Part shown: in pieces, positions 33,430-40,877 of the stretch
How the letters are laid out: the number at the start of each line of letters is the position of its first letter
How positions within the stretch are numbered: position 1 is the stretch's first letter
Assembly (NCBI GenBank): GCA_003389385.1
Contig: QQVM01000022.1
Coordinates: forward strand, 1-64,000
From: Bacteroidota bacterium
Lineage (GTDB): Bacteria > Bacteroidota > Bacteroidia > AKYH767-A > 2013-40CM-41-45
Direction of reading: 5' to 3'
Length of the DNA stretch: 64,000 bases
Translations under genes and position numbers: made by a program
Notes under the pieces: model-generated
Database searches by the model: none
What the model saw: only the letters and a program-made list of their open reading frames with translations
What the model was told of the DNA's origin: nothing

Positions 33430-34452
33430 ATGTTAAAAATAGACATACATACACACATCATTCCGGAGCACATTCCTGATTTTAAAACCAAATATGGGTA
33501 TGGAGGTTTTATTTCTCTCGATCACCACAAGCCTTGTTGTGCCAGGATGATGCAGGATGGTAAGTTCTTCCGTGAGATTCAGGACAATTGCTGGGATGCA
33601 GAAGTGAGAATGAAGGAATGTGACGCTCATAAAGTGGATGTGCAGGTACTTTCCACAATTCCAGTCATGTTCAGCTATTGGGCAAAGCCTCAGGACGCAC
33701 TCGACTTGTCCATATTCCTGAATGATCACATTGCCGAAATAGTGTATCGTTATCCGACACGTTTTGCAGGTCTGGGAACGGTGCCACTGCAATCACCTGA
33801 CCTTGCGATTAAGGAACTTGAGCGTTGCATGAAAATCGGTTTGCGAGGGGTACAAATTGGCTCGCATGTGAACGGATGGAATCTGAATGAACCAATGCTT
33901 TTCCCATTTTTCGAAGCGGCAAGCGAAATGAATGCAGCGGTCTTTGTTCATCCGTGGGAAATGTTGGGCAAAGAAAGGATGCCAAAGTACTGGATGCCCT
34001 GGCTTGTAGGTATGCCCGCAGAGACTGCATTGTCGATTTGTTCCATGATATTCGGAGGAGTTTTTGAAAGACTTCCATCCTTGAAGGTGGCCTTCGCGCA
34101 TGGTGGAGGATCTTTTCCGGCTACGATTGGAAGAATTGAACACGGATTTAATGTAAGGCCTGATCTTGTTGCAATTGACAATGATCACAATCCCAGAAAA
34201 TATCTCCGGCAATTTTATCTGGACTCGCTCGTTCATGATCCGAAGATGCTTGATTACCTGATTGAGCTTATGGGTGCAGACCGCATTGCGCTTGGCACAG
34301 ATTATCCCTTTCCCCTTGGTGAACTTGAACCAGGTAAGCTTATCGAGTCAATGTCTTATACTGATGATGTTAAAGAAAGATTGCTTTCTGGAACGGCTCT
34401 GGAATGGCTTGGCCTGAAAAAGGAAGTGTTTATGAGTCATGCCCGGATCTGA
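33430..34452 (+). CDS. nbaD: 2-amino-3-carboxymuconate-6-semialdehyde decarboxylase (ACMSD)
   Basis: A 340-residue amidohydrolase-family decarboxylase that converts ACMS to 2-aminomuconate semialdehyde, diverting it from spontaneous closure to quinolinate. Zinc ligands are visible: His7 and His9 ('DIHTHI'), His174 ('VFVHPWEM'), His224 ('FAHGGGSFP') and Asp291 ('LGTDYPFPLGE'). Arg48 matches a catalytic-site Arg of the Pseudomonas enzyme, with all positions shifted by the same few residues. Length is as in the family. It follows the TPR glycosyltransferase by 8 bases, and its TGA overlaps the next ATG (TGATG), so the plus-strand set is tightly coupled. The call is firm because the dioxygenase and dehydrogenase flank it. 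Confidence 0.95.
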   Translation: MLKIDIHTHIIPEHIPDFKTKYGYGGFISLDHHKPCCARMMQDGKFFREIQDNCWDAEVRMKECDAHKVDVQVLSTIPVMFSYWAKPQDALDLSIFLNDHIAEIVYRYPTRFAGLGTVPLQSPDLAIKELERCMKIGLRGVQIGSHVNGWNLNEPMLFPFFEAASEMNAAVFVHPWEMLGKERMPKYWMPWLVGMPAETALSICSMIFGGVFERLPSLKVAFAHGGGSFPATIGRIEHGFNVRPDLVAIDNDHNPRKYLRQFYLDSLVHDPKMLDYLIELMGADRIALGTDYPFPLGELEPGKLIESMSYTDDVKERLLSGTALEWLGLKKEVFMSHARI

Positions 34453-35186
34453 TGAGAAGGATATTTTTCATACTTGCCATTTATCTTTCTCTGGCTGGTC
34501 AAATTAAGGCACAAGAATCAGAAAGCTTCGCACTGCTTGAACTCTTCACTTCAGAAGGTTGCTCAAGTTGCCCACCTGCTGAAAAAATATTTTCTGCGCT
34601 TTCAGATGAAGCTGAAAAGAGTGGAAAGAAAATTTTCTTCCTCGCATATCATGTGGATTACTGGAACAGGATGGGATGGAAAGACCCTTACAGCAAATAT
34701 CAATTTACCATGAGGCAGGAAAATTACTCCCGCGTTCTTCCGTCTAAAGAATTATATACCCCTCAACTTGTTATAAACGGAAGTTCAGAATTTACCGGCT
34801 CTGATGAGAAAGGAATAAGATCTGGCATACAAAAAGCACTCAGCCAGAAAAATGCTATCAGGTTAATGGTAAAGCTTGATTCACTTTTGCGTGATACGGC
34901 ATATGTTTCATGGGAACTTGGTGCGAGCGATAAGAATCATTCCTTGCATTTGGCGTTTACTGAAAGCGGACTAAGTTCCAGCATTCTCAAAGGCGAGAAT
35001 CAGGGGAAAACGCTCACACATCATCATGTGGTACGTCAGCATTCCACTGTAGGAAGTCCGGGATTGAAAGGAACAAAGAAAATTCCGTTGAAAGATTTCA
35101 ATCCTGGCAAGAATACCCGGATCATTGCTTTTCTTCAGCACAAGCAGAATTACAAGGTGCTTGGAGCAACTTTTGTCGAATACTGA
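34452..35186 (+). CDS. Secreted DUF1223 thioredoxin-like protein
   Basis: About 244 residues from ATG 34452, which shares one base with the ACMSD stop (TGATG). The signal peptide 'MRRIFFILAIYLSLAGQIKAQ' supports this start over the upstream one at 34404. The DUF1223 core is clear: 'LLELFTSEGCSSCPPAE' with a CxxC redox pair, then 'FFLAYHVDYWNRMGWKDPYS', 'QENYSRVLPSKELYTPQLVING' and a beta-rich C-terminal part. The fold is thioredoxin-like and should work in the periplasm; the partner is unknown. It is the last gene of the plus-strand set and converges with the DUF5777 gene. Confidence 0.88.
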   Translation: MRRIFFILAIYLSLAGQIKAQESESFALLELFTSEGCSSCPPAEKIFSALSDEAEKSGKKIFFLAYHVDYWNRMGWKDPYSKYQFTMRQENYSRVLPSKELYTPQLVINGSSEFTGSDEKGIRSGIQKALSQKNAIRLMVKLDSLLRDTAYVSWELGASDKNHSLHLAFTESGLSSSILKGENQGKTLTHHHVVRQHSTVGSPGLKGTKKIPLKDFNPGKNTRIIAFLQHKQNYKVLGATFVEY

Positions 35187-35206
35187 TTGGGAATCCGGGA
35201 AACAGA

Positions 35207-36103
35207 TCAGAGAGTAAACACCCTTGAGACATTGAATCCAAGACGAATTCCGGCATCATTCCACTGAGTATCCGTGAACGGGAGAAACTGATTTTCCACC
35301 AATCCGAATGAGTTAACAAAGTGAATTTGGAACACGTGTCCACCTGTTTCAATTTCATATCCGATTCCCATGCTGTCGTAATACTTTTTGTCAGAGTAAC
35401 CGGGAAAGCGGTACGCATACTCCATTGTAATTGCTGAACGTTTGGAAAATTTATATCGAAACATTCCTGCTACACCGAACATGTCATTGTCGTCGCTTGA
35501 CTTTTCAACAAGGTTGTAATGTACCATCCACGGTGCAATTTGAAATGAAAAAGAAGGGCTGAACTTTCTTCCAATGATTGCCTGGTATGCGTAAGAATAG
35601 CGATTGGTTGATGGATTGAATTTGTCAAAGCCATTCGATGCTGCGTTCACATCCTTCAGTGCGTTGTAGTACATGGATGCGAACATTGTTACACTCAGTG
35701 GAGTTTTATTGTCAGTTGTCTGTCTTACAAGCCGATATTTCACAAATCCGTCCACCATTTTTTCATATGAGCTTCTGCCAAGTCCGAACATGAATCTTCC
35801 GTCAAAACTATATTCCAGGCTAAGCCGGATATTCGCCGGACCATCGATTCCCCAGGCATTGTAAGATCCGGTATTCACCGGTCCGAAACGGTGGGAGATG
35901 CGAAAATCAAGAGTTCGGGGCCCCACAGATTCAAGTGTATGCATATTGATTATTCGTGTAGTCTTGAAAGTGGCTATGGTATAATCCTTCTCTGTTTTTG
36001 CATCCTTGTCGTCTTCAATCAAACTTAAAAGGTCCTGGGATTTAACCTGCAGGAAAAACGACATCATAAGCAGAGCGCAGATAAAAAACTTCTGTGAATT
36101 CAT
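35207..36103 (-). CDS. DUF5777-family outer-membrane beta-barrel protein
   Basis: A 298-residue protein with a signal peptide ending at 'FFLQVKSQ', then alternating strands rich in aromatic residues typical of a small outer-membrane barrel. DUF5777 marks are 'TFKTTRIINMHTLESVGPRTLDFRISHRFG' (shortened: the 'GPRTLDFRISHRFG' core), 'WGIDGPANIRLSLEYS' and 'GIGYEIETGGHVFQIHFVNS'. No ligand is known. The gene starts 8 bases after the stop of the cytochrome-like lipoprotein at 36112-36507, so the two are one transcription unit. In other Bacteroidota this barrel also lies near cytochrome-like and YceI-like genes, which suggests an envelope redox or ligand-transfer role, but that is inference. Confidence 0.85.
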   Translation of the reverse strand: MNSQKFFICALLMMSFFLQVKSQDLLSLIEDDKDAKTEKDYTIATFKTTRIINMHTLESVGPRTLDFRISHRFGPVNTGSYNAWGIDGPANIRLSLEYSFDGRFMFGLGRSSYEKMVDGFVKYRLVRQTTDNKTPLSVTMFASMYYNALKDVNAASNGFDKFNPSTNRYSYAYQAIIGRKFSPSFSFQIAPWMVHYNLVEKSSDDNDMFGVAGMFRYKFSKRSAITMEYAYRFPGYSDKKYYDSMGIGYEIETGGHVFQIHFVNSFGLVENQFLPFTDTQWNDAGIRLGFNVSRVFTL

Positions 36104-36111
36104 GTCTTCTC

Positions 36112-36507
36112 TTAGTTATTGGGACTTCCGTTATTAATCCATTTTTGAAATTTTGCTATGCTGCACTGGTCCAACATTCCGCCACCGTCGGGCATTGGCT
36201 CATATCCGCTTTGATGCAATATCGAACCAAGCAAGCTTCCGTCAGTGACGGTAGCTAATATTTCTGCATAATTGTCTAGAGCAATTCCACTGCTTGTATT
36301 GCCTGTAGAGTGGCAATTGTTACCGGCTCCGCAGCTGTTATTCAGAATCGGTCGAATTTGCGAACTGAAAGAGATTACACCTGCCGTATCGCATGCAGCC
36401 TGTCCGGTTAAAGGATATAATTCTTCAATGGAATCATTCTCGCAGGATATGAATGACAAAGCCCCGAGCAGGCAATATATCATCAGCATTTGCCGGTGTA
36501 AATTCAT
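36112..36507 (-). CDS. Cytochrome c-like lipoprotein with unusual heme motif
   Basis: A 131-residue lipoprotein: the signal peptide 'LLGALSFISC' ends in a lipobox with Cys near residue 22. The mature part carries 'VISFSSQIRPILNNSC' followed by 'GAGNNCHSTGN', then 'LDNYAEILATVTDGSLLGSIL' and 'MPDGGGMLDQCSIAKFQKWINNG'. The surrounding sequence fits a small class I cytochrome c, with the distal Met in 'MPDGG', but the heme motif reads C-x5-CH instead of CxxCH. Covalent heme attachment may be by one Cys or may be absent. Predicted to be anchored in the envelope and paired with the DUF5777 barrel. Confidence 0.75.
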   Translation of the reverse strand: MNLHRQMLMIYCLLGALSFISCENDSIEELYPLTGQAACDTAGVISFSSQIRPILNNSCGAGNNCHSTGNTSSGIALDNYAEILATVTDGSLLGSILHQSGYEPMPDGGGMLDQCSIAKFQKWINNGSPNN

Positions 36508-36552
36508 GTGTTACAAATATAATTCAATTTGTTTTTGAAGAAGAGAATAGCA

Positions 36553-36594
36553 GAAAATGAAAACTCCCGACGAAAACTTGTTTCCGACGGGAGT
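36553..36594 (-). terminator. Orphan intrinsic terminator on the minus strand
   Basis: Read on the minus strand, the arms ACTCCCG-T-CGGAAAC and GTTTTCG-T-CGGGAGT pair over 15 positions with one T-T mismatch and a two-base AA loop, then TTTTCATTTTC follows. The T-rich tail exists only on the minus strand. The next minus-strand gene starts downstream at 36507, so this terminator ends something transcribed from between here and the response regulator. Confidence 0.7.
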
Positions 36595-36848
36595 AATTCG
36601 CAGTTAAGATACCAACTCCTGATAGATAATTACTTTAATATATATTTATGAACTGTGACTGATTGTTAGTGTTGATTTAACAGACAGATAAACAATAATA
36701 TTCAGCATTAGTTTATTGACGGTATGAGAAATTAGAATAAAATTTTGAATTACAATCTAATTGCGATCGCACAAATCCTCAAAATGATTAAATTTACAAT
36801 GTCTCTTCAGAAAACTTCAGCTCAAATTTTCTGAATCCCGCAAGCTGC

Positions 36849-36876
36849 TTGATTTTTCAGGCTGCATATATAATTG
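36849..36876 (+). promoter_or_regulatory. Promoter-like element for the two-component operon
   Basis: TTG (36849-36851), 17 bases, then TATAATTG (36869-36876), a 7-of-8 match to TAnnTTTG. It would start transcription about 50 bases before the response-regulator ATG. The spacing is shorter than usual. Confidence 0.3.
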
Positions 36877-36896
36877 AATTAACTTTTTAGAACCAA
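36865..36896 (-). promoter_or_regulatory. Divergent promoter-like element facing the orphan terminator
   Basis: On the minus strand, TTG (36896-36894) is followed after 21 bases by TATATATG (36872-36865), 7 of 8 with TAnnTTTG. A start near 36858 would give a transcript of about 300 bases ending at the 36553-36594 terminator. The two divergent elements overlap, so they could compete. Confidence 0.3.
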
Positions 36897-36932
36897 ATAG
36901 AACCCGGTTTTCCCGGAAAAATCAAAATAAAT

Positions 36933-37613
36933 ATGATGAAAATCCTAATTGTGGAAGATGAAAAGGAGCTTATGGAGTCAATGTTGTCTTTTCTGAAGGA
37001 ATCCGGGATGAATTGTGAGATTGCTGACAATTTGAATGATGCCATTAAGCAGCTTGAAGCACATGATTTTGACTGCATAGTTCTTGACATCGGCTTGCCT
37101 GACGGAAACGGTTTGAAATTGATACAGGAGCTTCAGAAAAAAGATCATCAGACGGGAGTTGTAATTGTCTCAGCAAGGAATTCCCTTGATGACCGCCTGA
37201 CAGGGCTCAACATAGGTGCAGATGACTATGTGACCAAGCCCTTTTACATGCCTGAACTTGTGGCAAGGATTAAATCAGTATATCGCCGTCGTTCATTTCA
37301 GGGGAAAAATGAAATTGTTCACAATGAATTGCGGGTCGTGCCTGATGAAATGATCATGTATGTAAATGACAAGCTGATCAGTCTTACCAAAAAAGAACAT
37401 GAGTTATTATTGTATCTCATCAATAACCAGAATAAAGTCATCACCAAGGAATCCATTGCAGAACATTTATGGGGCGACCATGCCGACATGGCAGATTCAT
37501 TCGACTTTATTTACAGTCACGTAAAAAACCTCAGAAAAAAGATAACGGATAATGGAGGAAAAGACTACCTGAAATCCGTTTACGGCGTCGGCTACAAGTT
37601 TGCCCTTGAATGA
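36933..37613 (+). CDS. OmpR/PhoB-type response regulator
   Basis: A 226-residue response regulator. The receiver domain has the acidic pair Glu8-Asp9, phospho-acceptor Asp52 ('IVLDIGLPDGNG'), Ser80 ('VIVSARNS') and Lys102 ('YVTKPFYMPEL'). The C-terminal winged-helix DNA-binding domain is marked by 'SLTKKEHELLLYLINNQNKV', 'IAEHLWGD' and 'YLKSVYGVGYKFALE'. ATG 36933 is followed at once by a second ATG (36936), and either could start the protein. The last 4 bases overlap the histidine kinase (ATGA), so the two genes form a coupled pair. The signal and regulon cannot be read from the sequence. Confidence 0.95.
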   Translation: MMKILIVEDEKELMESMLSFLKESGMNCEIADNLNDAIKQLEAHDFDCIVLDIGLPDGNGLKLIQELQKKDHQTGVVIVSARNSLDDRLTGLNIGADDYVTKPFYMPELVARIKSVYRRRSFQGKNEIVHNELRVVPDEMIMYVNDKLISLTKKEHELLLYLINNQNKVITKESIAEHLWGDHADMADSFDFIYSHVKNLRKKITDNGGKDYLKSVYGVGYKFALE

Positions 37614-38911
37614 GACTTCTCAACATCACAAATCGTTATTACATCGCTATCGCACTGGTACTACTGGTTGTGAGCAGCGCATTCCTTGCTTACCGGGTAA
37701 TATACGTAATGGACATGGAGGTTTCGGAGCACTTGCTTTACGAGAAGCAGGAAATCGAAAAGCAGCTGAGCTTACAGCCGGACTTACAGGGATTCCACTT
37801 CGTCATCGGAGATAAAATAGAAATATCTCCCATTGACAAGTTTACTTCATTCAAAGTGAATCTGACCGATACCATGATTTATGATGAATACGAGAAAAAA
37901 GAAGTGCCATATAGAAAACTGACCTATGAACAGCTCATCGACGGTGAGGGATACAGGATTTCAATCAGAAAGCGACTGGCGGAAAGTGAAAACCTGATAG
38001 GCGGTGTGACATTAACACTGATTCTTGTGGCGATTGACATCATCGCCTGTTTTTATTTCCTGAACCGCTGGTTTTCAAAGAGAGTTTGGAAACCCTTTTA
38101 CAGGGCCCTCAACGGACTTAAACATTTTGATCTGCACAAGGGAGAGAAGTTAACATTTCAAAGATCGAGGATTGATGAGTTCAATACGCTCAGTACAGAG
38201 TTGAGTAAACTCACTGACAAGGTTGCAAGGGATTACCAGAATTTGAAAGAGTTTACCGAAAACATGTCGCATGAAACACAAACACCTTTAGCGGTAGTGC
38301 GTTCTAAACTGGAAGTTTTGCTGCAGTCGGATAACCTGAAAGAAGAACAGGTAAACCAAATACTCAGCGCACTGGAATCTGTGAAACGCTTATCGAAGAT
38401 GAACAAAAGCCTGATTCTGCTTACCCGGATTGAAAATGAACAATTCGCAGATGAGCAGATGATTGATCTCAGTAAGCTGGTTCACTCTCATCTGGAAAAC
38501 ATGGAGATGTTTATTTTGTCGAAGAAACTTAACCTGAAGACAAGCATCACTTCGGGGGTTTTCATGAACATCAATGCGCATCTCGGGGACATTCTCATAA
38601 GCAACCTCATCTCAAACGCAATCAAACACGGAAAATCCGGAGGTGACTTATTGATTATGCTGGATCATGAAAAGCTTGTAATAGCTAACCATGGTCCGGC
38701 GCCCGTCATTTCAGACGACCAGATCTTTGAAAGATTTAAAAAAGGCGACCAACCTGATTCAATTGGTCTCGGGCTTGCCATAGTGAAAAGGATTTGTGAC
38801 CACTGTTTTTGTGAAATTCATTATGAATTCAAAAATGAGTTGCACACGTTTACAATCGAATTTTCAGGGGATAAGGTTCAGCTTCGTGAAGAACAGGCTG
38901 CCAATGTATAA
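37610..38911 (+). CDS. Sensor histidine kinase
   Basis: A 433-residue inner-membrane kinase. The first membrane span is residues 8-31, a periplasmic sensor loop of about 100 residues without a known fold follows, and the second span is about 130-151. The dimerisation/phosphotransfer region has the phospho-acceptor His221 in 'NMSHETQTPLAVVRSKLEVL'. The ATPase domain has the N box 'SNLISNAIKHGKSGG' and the G2 box 'SIGLGLAIVKRICD'; the G1 box is reduced ('VISDDQIFERFKKGD'). The 'HETQTP' H-box is the variant common in Bacteroidota. It partners the response regulator just upstream (4-base overlap). Confidence 0.94.
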   Translation: MRLLNITNRYYIAIALVLLVVSSAFLAYRVIYVMDMEVSEHLLYEKQEIEKQLSLQPDLQGFHFVIGDKIEISPIDKFTSFKVNLTDTMIYDEYEKKEVPYRKLTYEQLIDGEGYRISIRKRLAESENLIGGVTLTLILVAIDIIACFYFLNRWFSKRVWKPFYRALNGLKHFDLHKGEKLTFQRSRIDEFNTLSTELSKLTDKVARDYQNLKEFTENMSHETQTPLAVVRSKLEVLLQSDNLKEEQVNQILSALESVKRLSKMNKSLILLTRIENEQFADEQMIDLSKLVHSHLENMEMFILSKKLNLKTSITSGVFMNINAHLGDILISNLISNAIKHGKSGGDLLIMLDHEKLVIANHGPAPVISDDQIFERFKKGDQPDSIGLGLAIVKRICDHCFCEIHYEFKNELHTFTIEFSGDKVQLREEQAANV

Positions 38912-38946
38912 TAGAAATTAGATTTTCATCTCCCCCGGGAAAGCCT

Positions 38947-38954
38947 TATCTTTG
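38947..38954 (+). promoter_or_regulatory. -7 promoter box directly before the PurF-like gene
   Basis: TATCTTTG is an exact match to TAnnTTTG. The preferred ATG (38961) begins only 6 bases after it. A degenerate -33 (TTC, 38925-38927) lies 19 bases upstream. With transcription starting about 5-7 bases past the box, the mRNA would begin at or next to the AUG. Confidence 0.55.
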
Positions 38955-38960
38955 CAGAGC

Positions 38961-40862
38961 ATGTCTGATGTATTGCACCACGAATGCGGAATTGCGCTGA
39001 TTAGGCAGTTAAAGCCTCTTCAATTTTACAGGGAAAAATATGGCTCCTCTTTTTATGCCCTGAACAAGCTTTATCTGCTGATGGAAAAGCAGCACAATCG
39101 CGGGCAGGATGGGGCCGGGGTTGCCAACATCAAATTCGATACAGAACCAGGTACCCGCTATATCAGCCGGTACAGATCGAATGACCCGCAGCCAATCGCT
39201 GATATCTTTTCACGGATTAATTCAAAGTTTGAGGAGCTCAAGTCTTCCGATCCCTCCCGGCTTGATGACACAAACTGGCTGAAAAAGCATATAGCCTTTA
39301 CCGGTGAATTATGGCTTGGCCATTTACGTTACGGCACATATGGTGGAAACAGTATTGAAGCATGTCACCCCTTCCTCAGGCAGAATAACTGGATGACACG
39401 CAACCTGGTGGTTGCCGGAAATTTCAACATGACCAATGTAGATGAGCTTTTTCAGGATCTTGTAAAGCTCGGACAGCACCCTAAGGAAAAAGCAGATACC
39501 GTGACGGTGATGGAGAACATAGGTCATTTTCTGGATGAAGAGAATGAACGATTGTATGTGAAATTCCGTGAACTTGGTAATTCCAAGCAGGAGATCAGCT
39601 CCTTGATCGCTGAGCACCTTGATGTGGCCTCAATTCTTCAGAAGTCGGCCAAAAACTGGGACGGAGGCTATGTAATAGCCGGCATGTTAGGTCACGGCGA
39701 TTCCTTTGTTCTGCGCGATCCGGCCGGAATCAGGCCTGCATTTTATTACAAGAACGACGAAGTAGTGGTTGTCACATCAGAAAGACCTGCCATACAGACT
39801 GCCTTCAACGTACCACCGGATAGCATACATGAAATTAAACCTGGGCATGCTTTAATCATCAAGAAAAACGGAAAAGTAAGCGAACAGCAAATTAAGGAGC
39901 CTACACAAAAGCTCAGCTGTTCATTTGAGAGGATTTATTTTTCACGCGGAAGCGATCAGGATATTTACAAAGAAAGAAAAGAACTTGGCCGGCTCCTGTG
40001 TCAGTCAACCCTGCAGACGATAGATTATGACTTACGCAATACCGTGTTTTCTTTCATACCCAATACAGCGGAAGTGGCATTTTACGGCATGTTCCACGGG
40101 ATGGAAGACTACCTCAAAGATGTAAAGAAACGCAAGATCAAAGCACTTGGCTCAAACCCAGGTGACGATAAGCTCAACGAAATACTGAACATTCGTCCGA
40201 GGATTGAGAAGATTGCTATCAAGGATGTAAAGATGAGGACCTTCATCACTAATGACCAGGACAGATCAGATCTGGTGGCACATGTTTACGACATCACTTA
40301 TGGTACGATAAGGAAAGGTGTGGACAATCTGGTTGTGATAGACGATTCTATTGTCAGAGGTACCACCCTGAAGAACTCAATCATCCGCATGCTTGGGCGT
40401 CTTGGTCCAAAGAAAATAATCATAGTTTCTTCTGCACCTCAGATACGTTATCCCGACTGCTACGGAATTGACATGGCAAGAATCGGAGACCTTGTCGCAT
40501 TTCGTGCAGCGATACAACTTCTGGAAGAAAACAACCTGGAGCACATCATCGACGAAGTTTACGGAAGGTGCAAGGAGCAGTTGGAGCTCGGTTTGAATGA
40601 AATGAAGAACTTTGTAAGAGAGATTTATCAGCCATTCACTGCTGAACAAATCAGTGATAAAATCGCCGAGTTGGTACGTCCGGAGGGACTGGAGTCTGAA
40701 TTGAAAATTATTTTTCAGAAAATCGAAGACTTGCATAGCGCTTGTCCAAATCACAGAGGAGACTGGTACTTTTCAGGGAATTATCCCACACCCGGAGGAA
40801 ACAGGGTCGTAAGCAAAGCCTTTGTCAATTACATTGAAGGAGTAAACGAAAGAGCTTACTGA
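38961..40862 (+). CDS. PurF-like amidophosphoribosyltransferase (long Bacteroidota form)
   Basis: About 633 residues from ATG 38961; the in-frame TTG at 38952 lies inside the promoter box and is rejected. The class II glutaminase domain begins after a short propeptide with Cys9 ('HHECGIALIRQL') and has 'QHNRGQDGAGVA', 'LGHLRYGTYGGN' and 'GNFNMTN'. The phosphoribosyltransferase half has the PRPP loop 'LVVIDDSIVRGTTLKNS' (about 456-472) and 'APQIRYPDCYGIDMAR'. It would make 5-phosphoribosylamine from PRPP and glutamine. At about 630 residues it is longer than standard PurF (about 470-510), with added segments between the domains and at the C-terminus. It may be a second, specialised paralog. 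Converges with the SPOR-like gene. Confidence 0.88.
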   Translation: MSDVLHHECGIALIRQLKPLQFYREKYGSSFYALNKLYLLMEKQHNRGQDGAGVANIKFDTEPGTRYISRYRSNDPQPIADIFSRINSKFEELKSSDPSRLDDTNWLKKHIAFTGELWLGHLRYGTYGGNSIEACHPFLRQNNWMTRNLVVAGNFNMTNVDELFQDLVKLGQHPKEKADTVTVMENIGHFLDEENERLYVKFRELGNSKQEISSLIAEHLDVASILQKSAKNWDGGYVIAGMLGHGDSFVLRDPAGIRPAFYYKNDEVVVVTSERPAIQTAFNVPPDSIHEIKPGHALIIKKNGKVSEQQIKEPTQKLSCSFERIYFSRGSDQDIYKERKELGRLLCQSTLQTIDYDLRNTVFSFIPNTAEVAFYGMFHGMEDYLKDVKKRKIKALGSNPGDDKLNEILNIRPRIEKIAIKDVKMRTFITNDQDRSDLVAHVYDITYGTIRKGVDNLVVIDDSIVRGTTLKNSIIRMLGRLGPKKIIIVSSAPQIRYPDCYGIDMARIGDLVAFRAAIQLLEENNLEHIIDEVYGRCKEQLELGLNEMKNFVREIYQPFTAEQISDKIAELVRPEGLESELKIIFQKIEDLHSACPNHRGDWYFSGNYPTPGGNRVVSKAFVNYIEGVNERAY

Positions 40863-40877
40863 GAAGATGCATCAGGT

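Larger units (their letters stand above)
36508..36932. other. Long intergenic region with an orphan terminator and divergent promoter-like elements
   Basis: No protein gene is visible in these 425 bases. They hold a strong minus-strand terminator (36553-36594) with no minus-strand gene upstream of it. Near the right end two promoter-like elements overlap, one for the response regulator and one facing left. The simplest reading is a non-coding minus-strand RNA of about 300 bases. No known RNA family is recognised. Confidence 0.4.
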
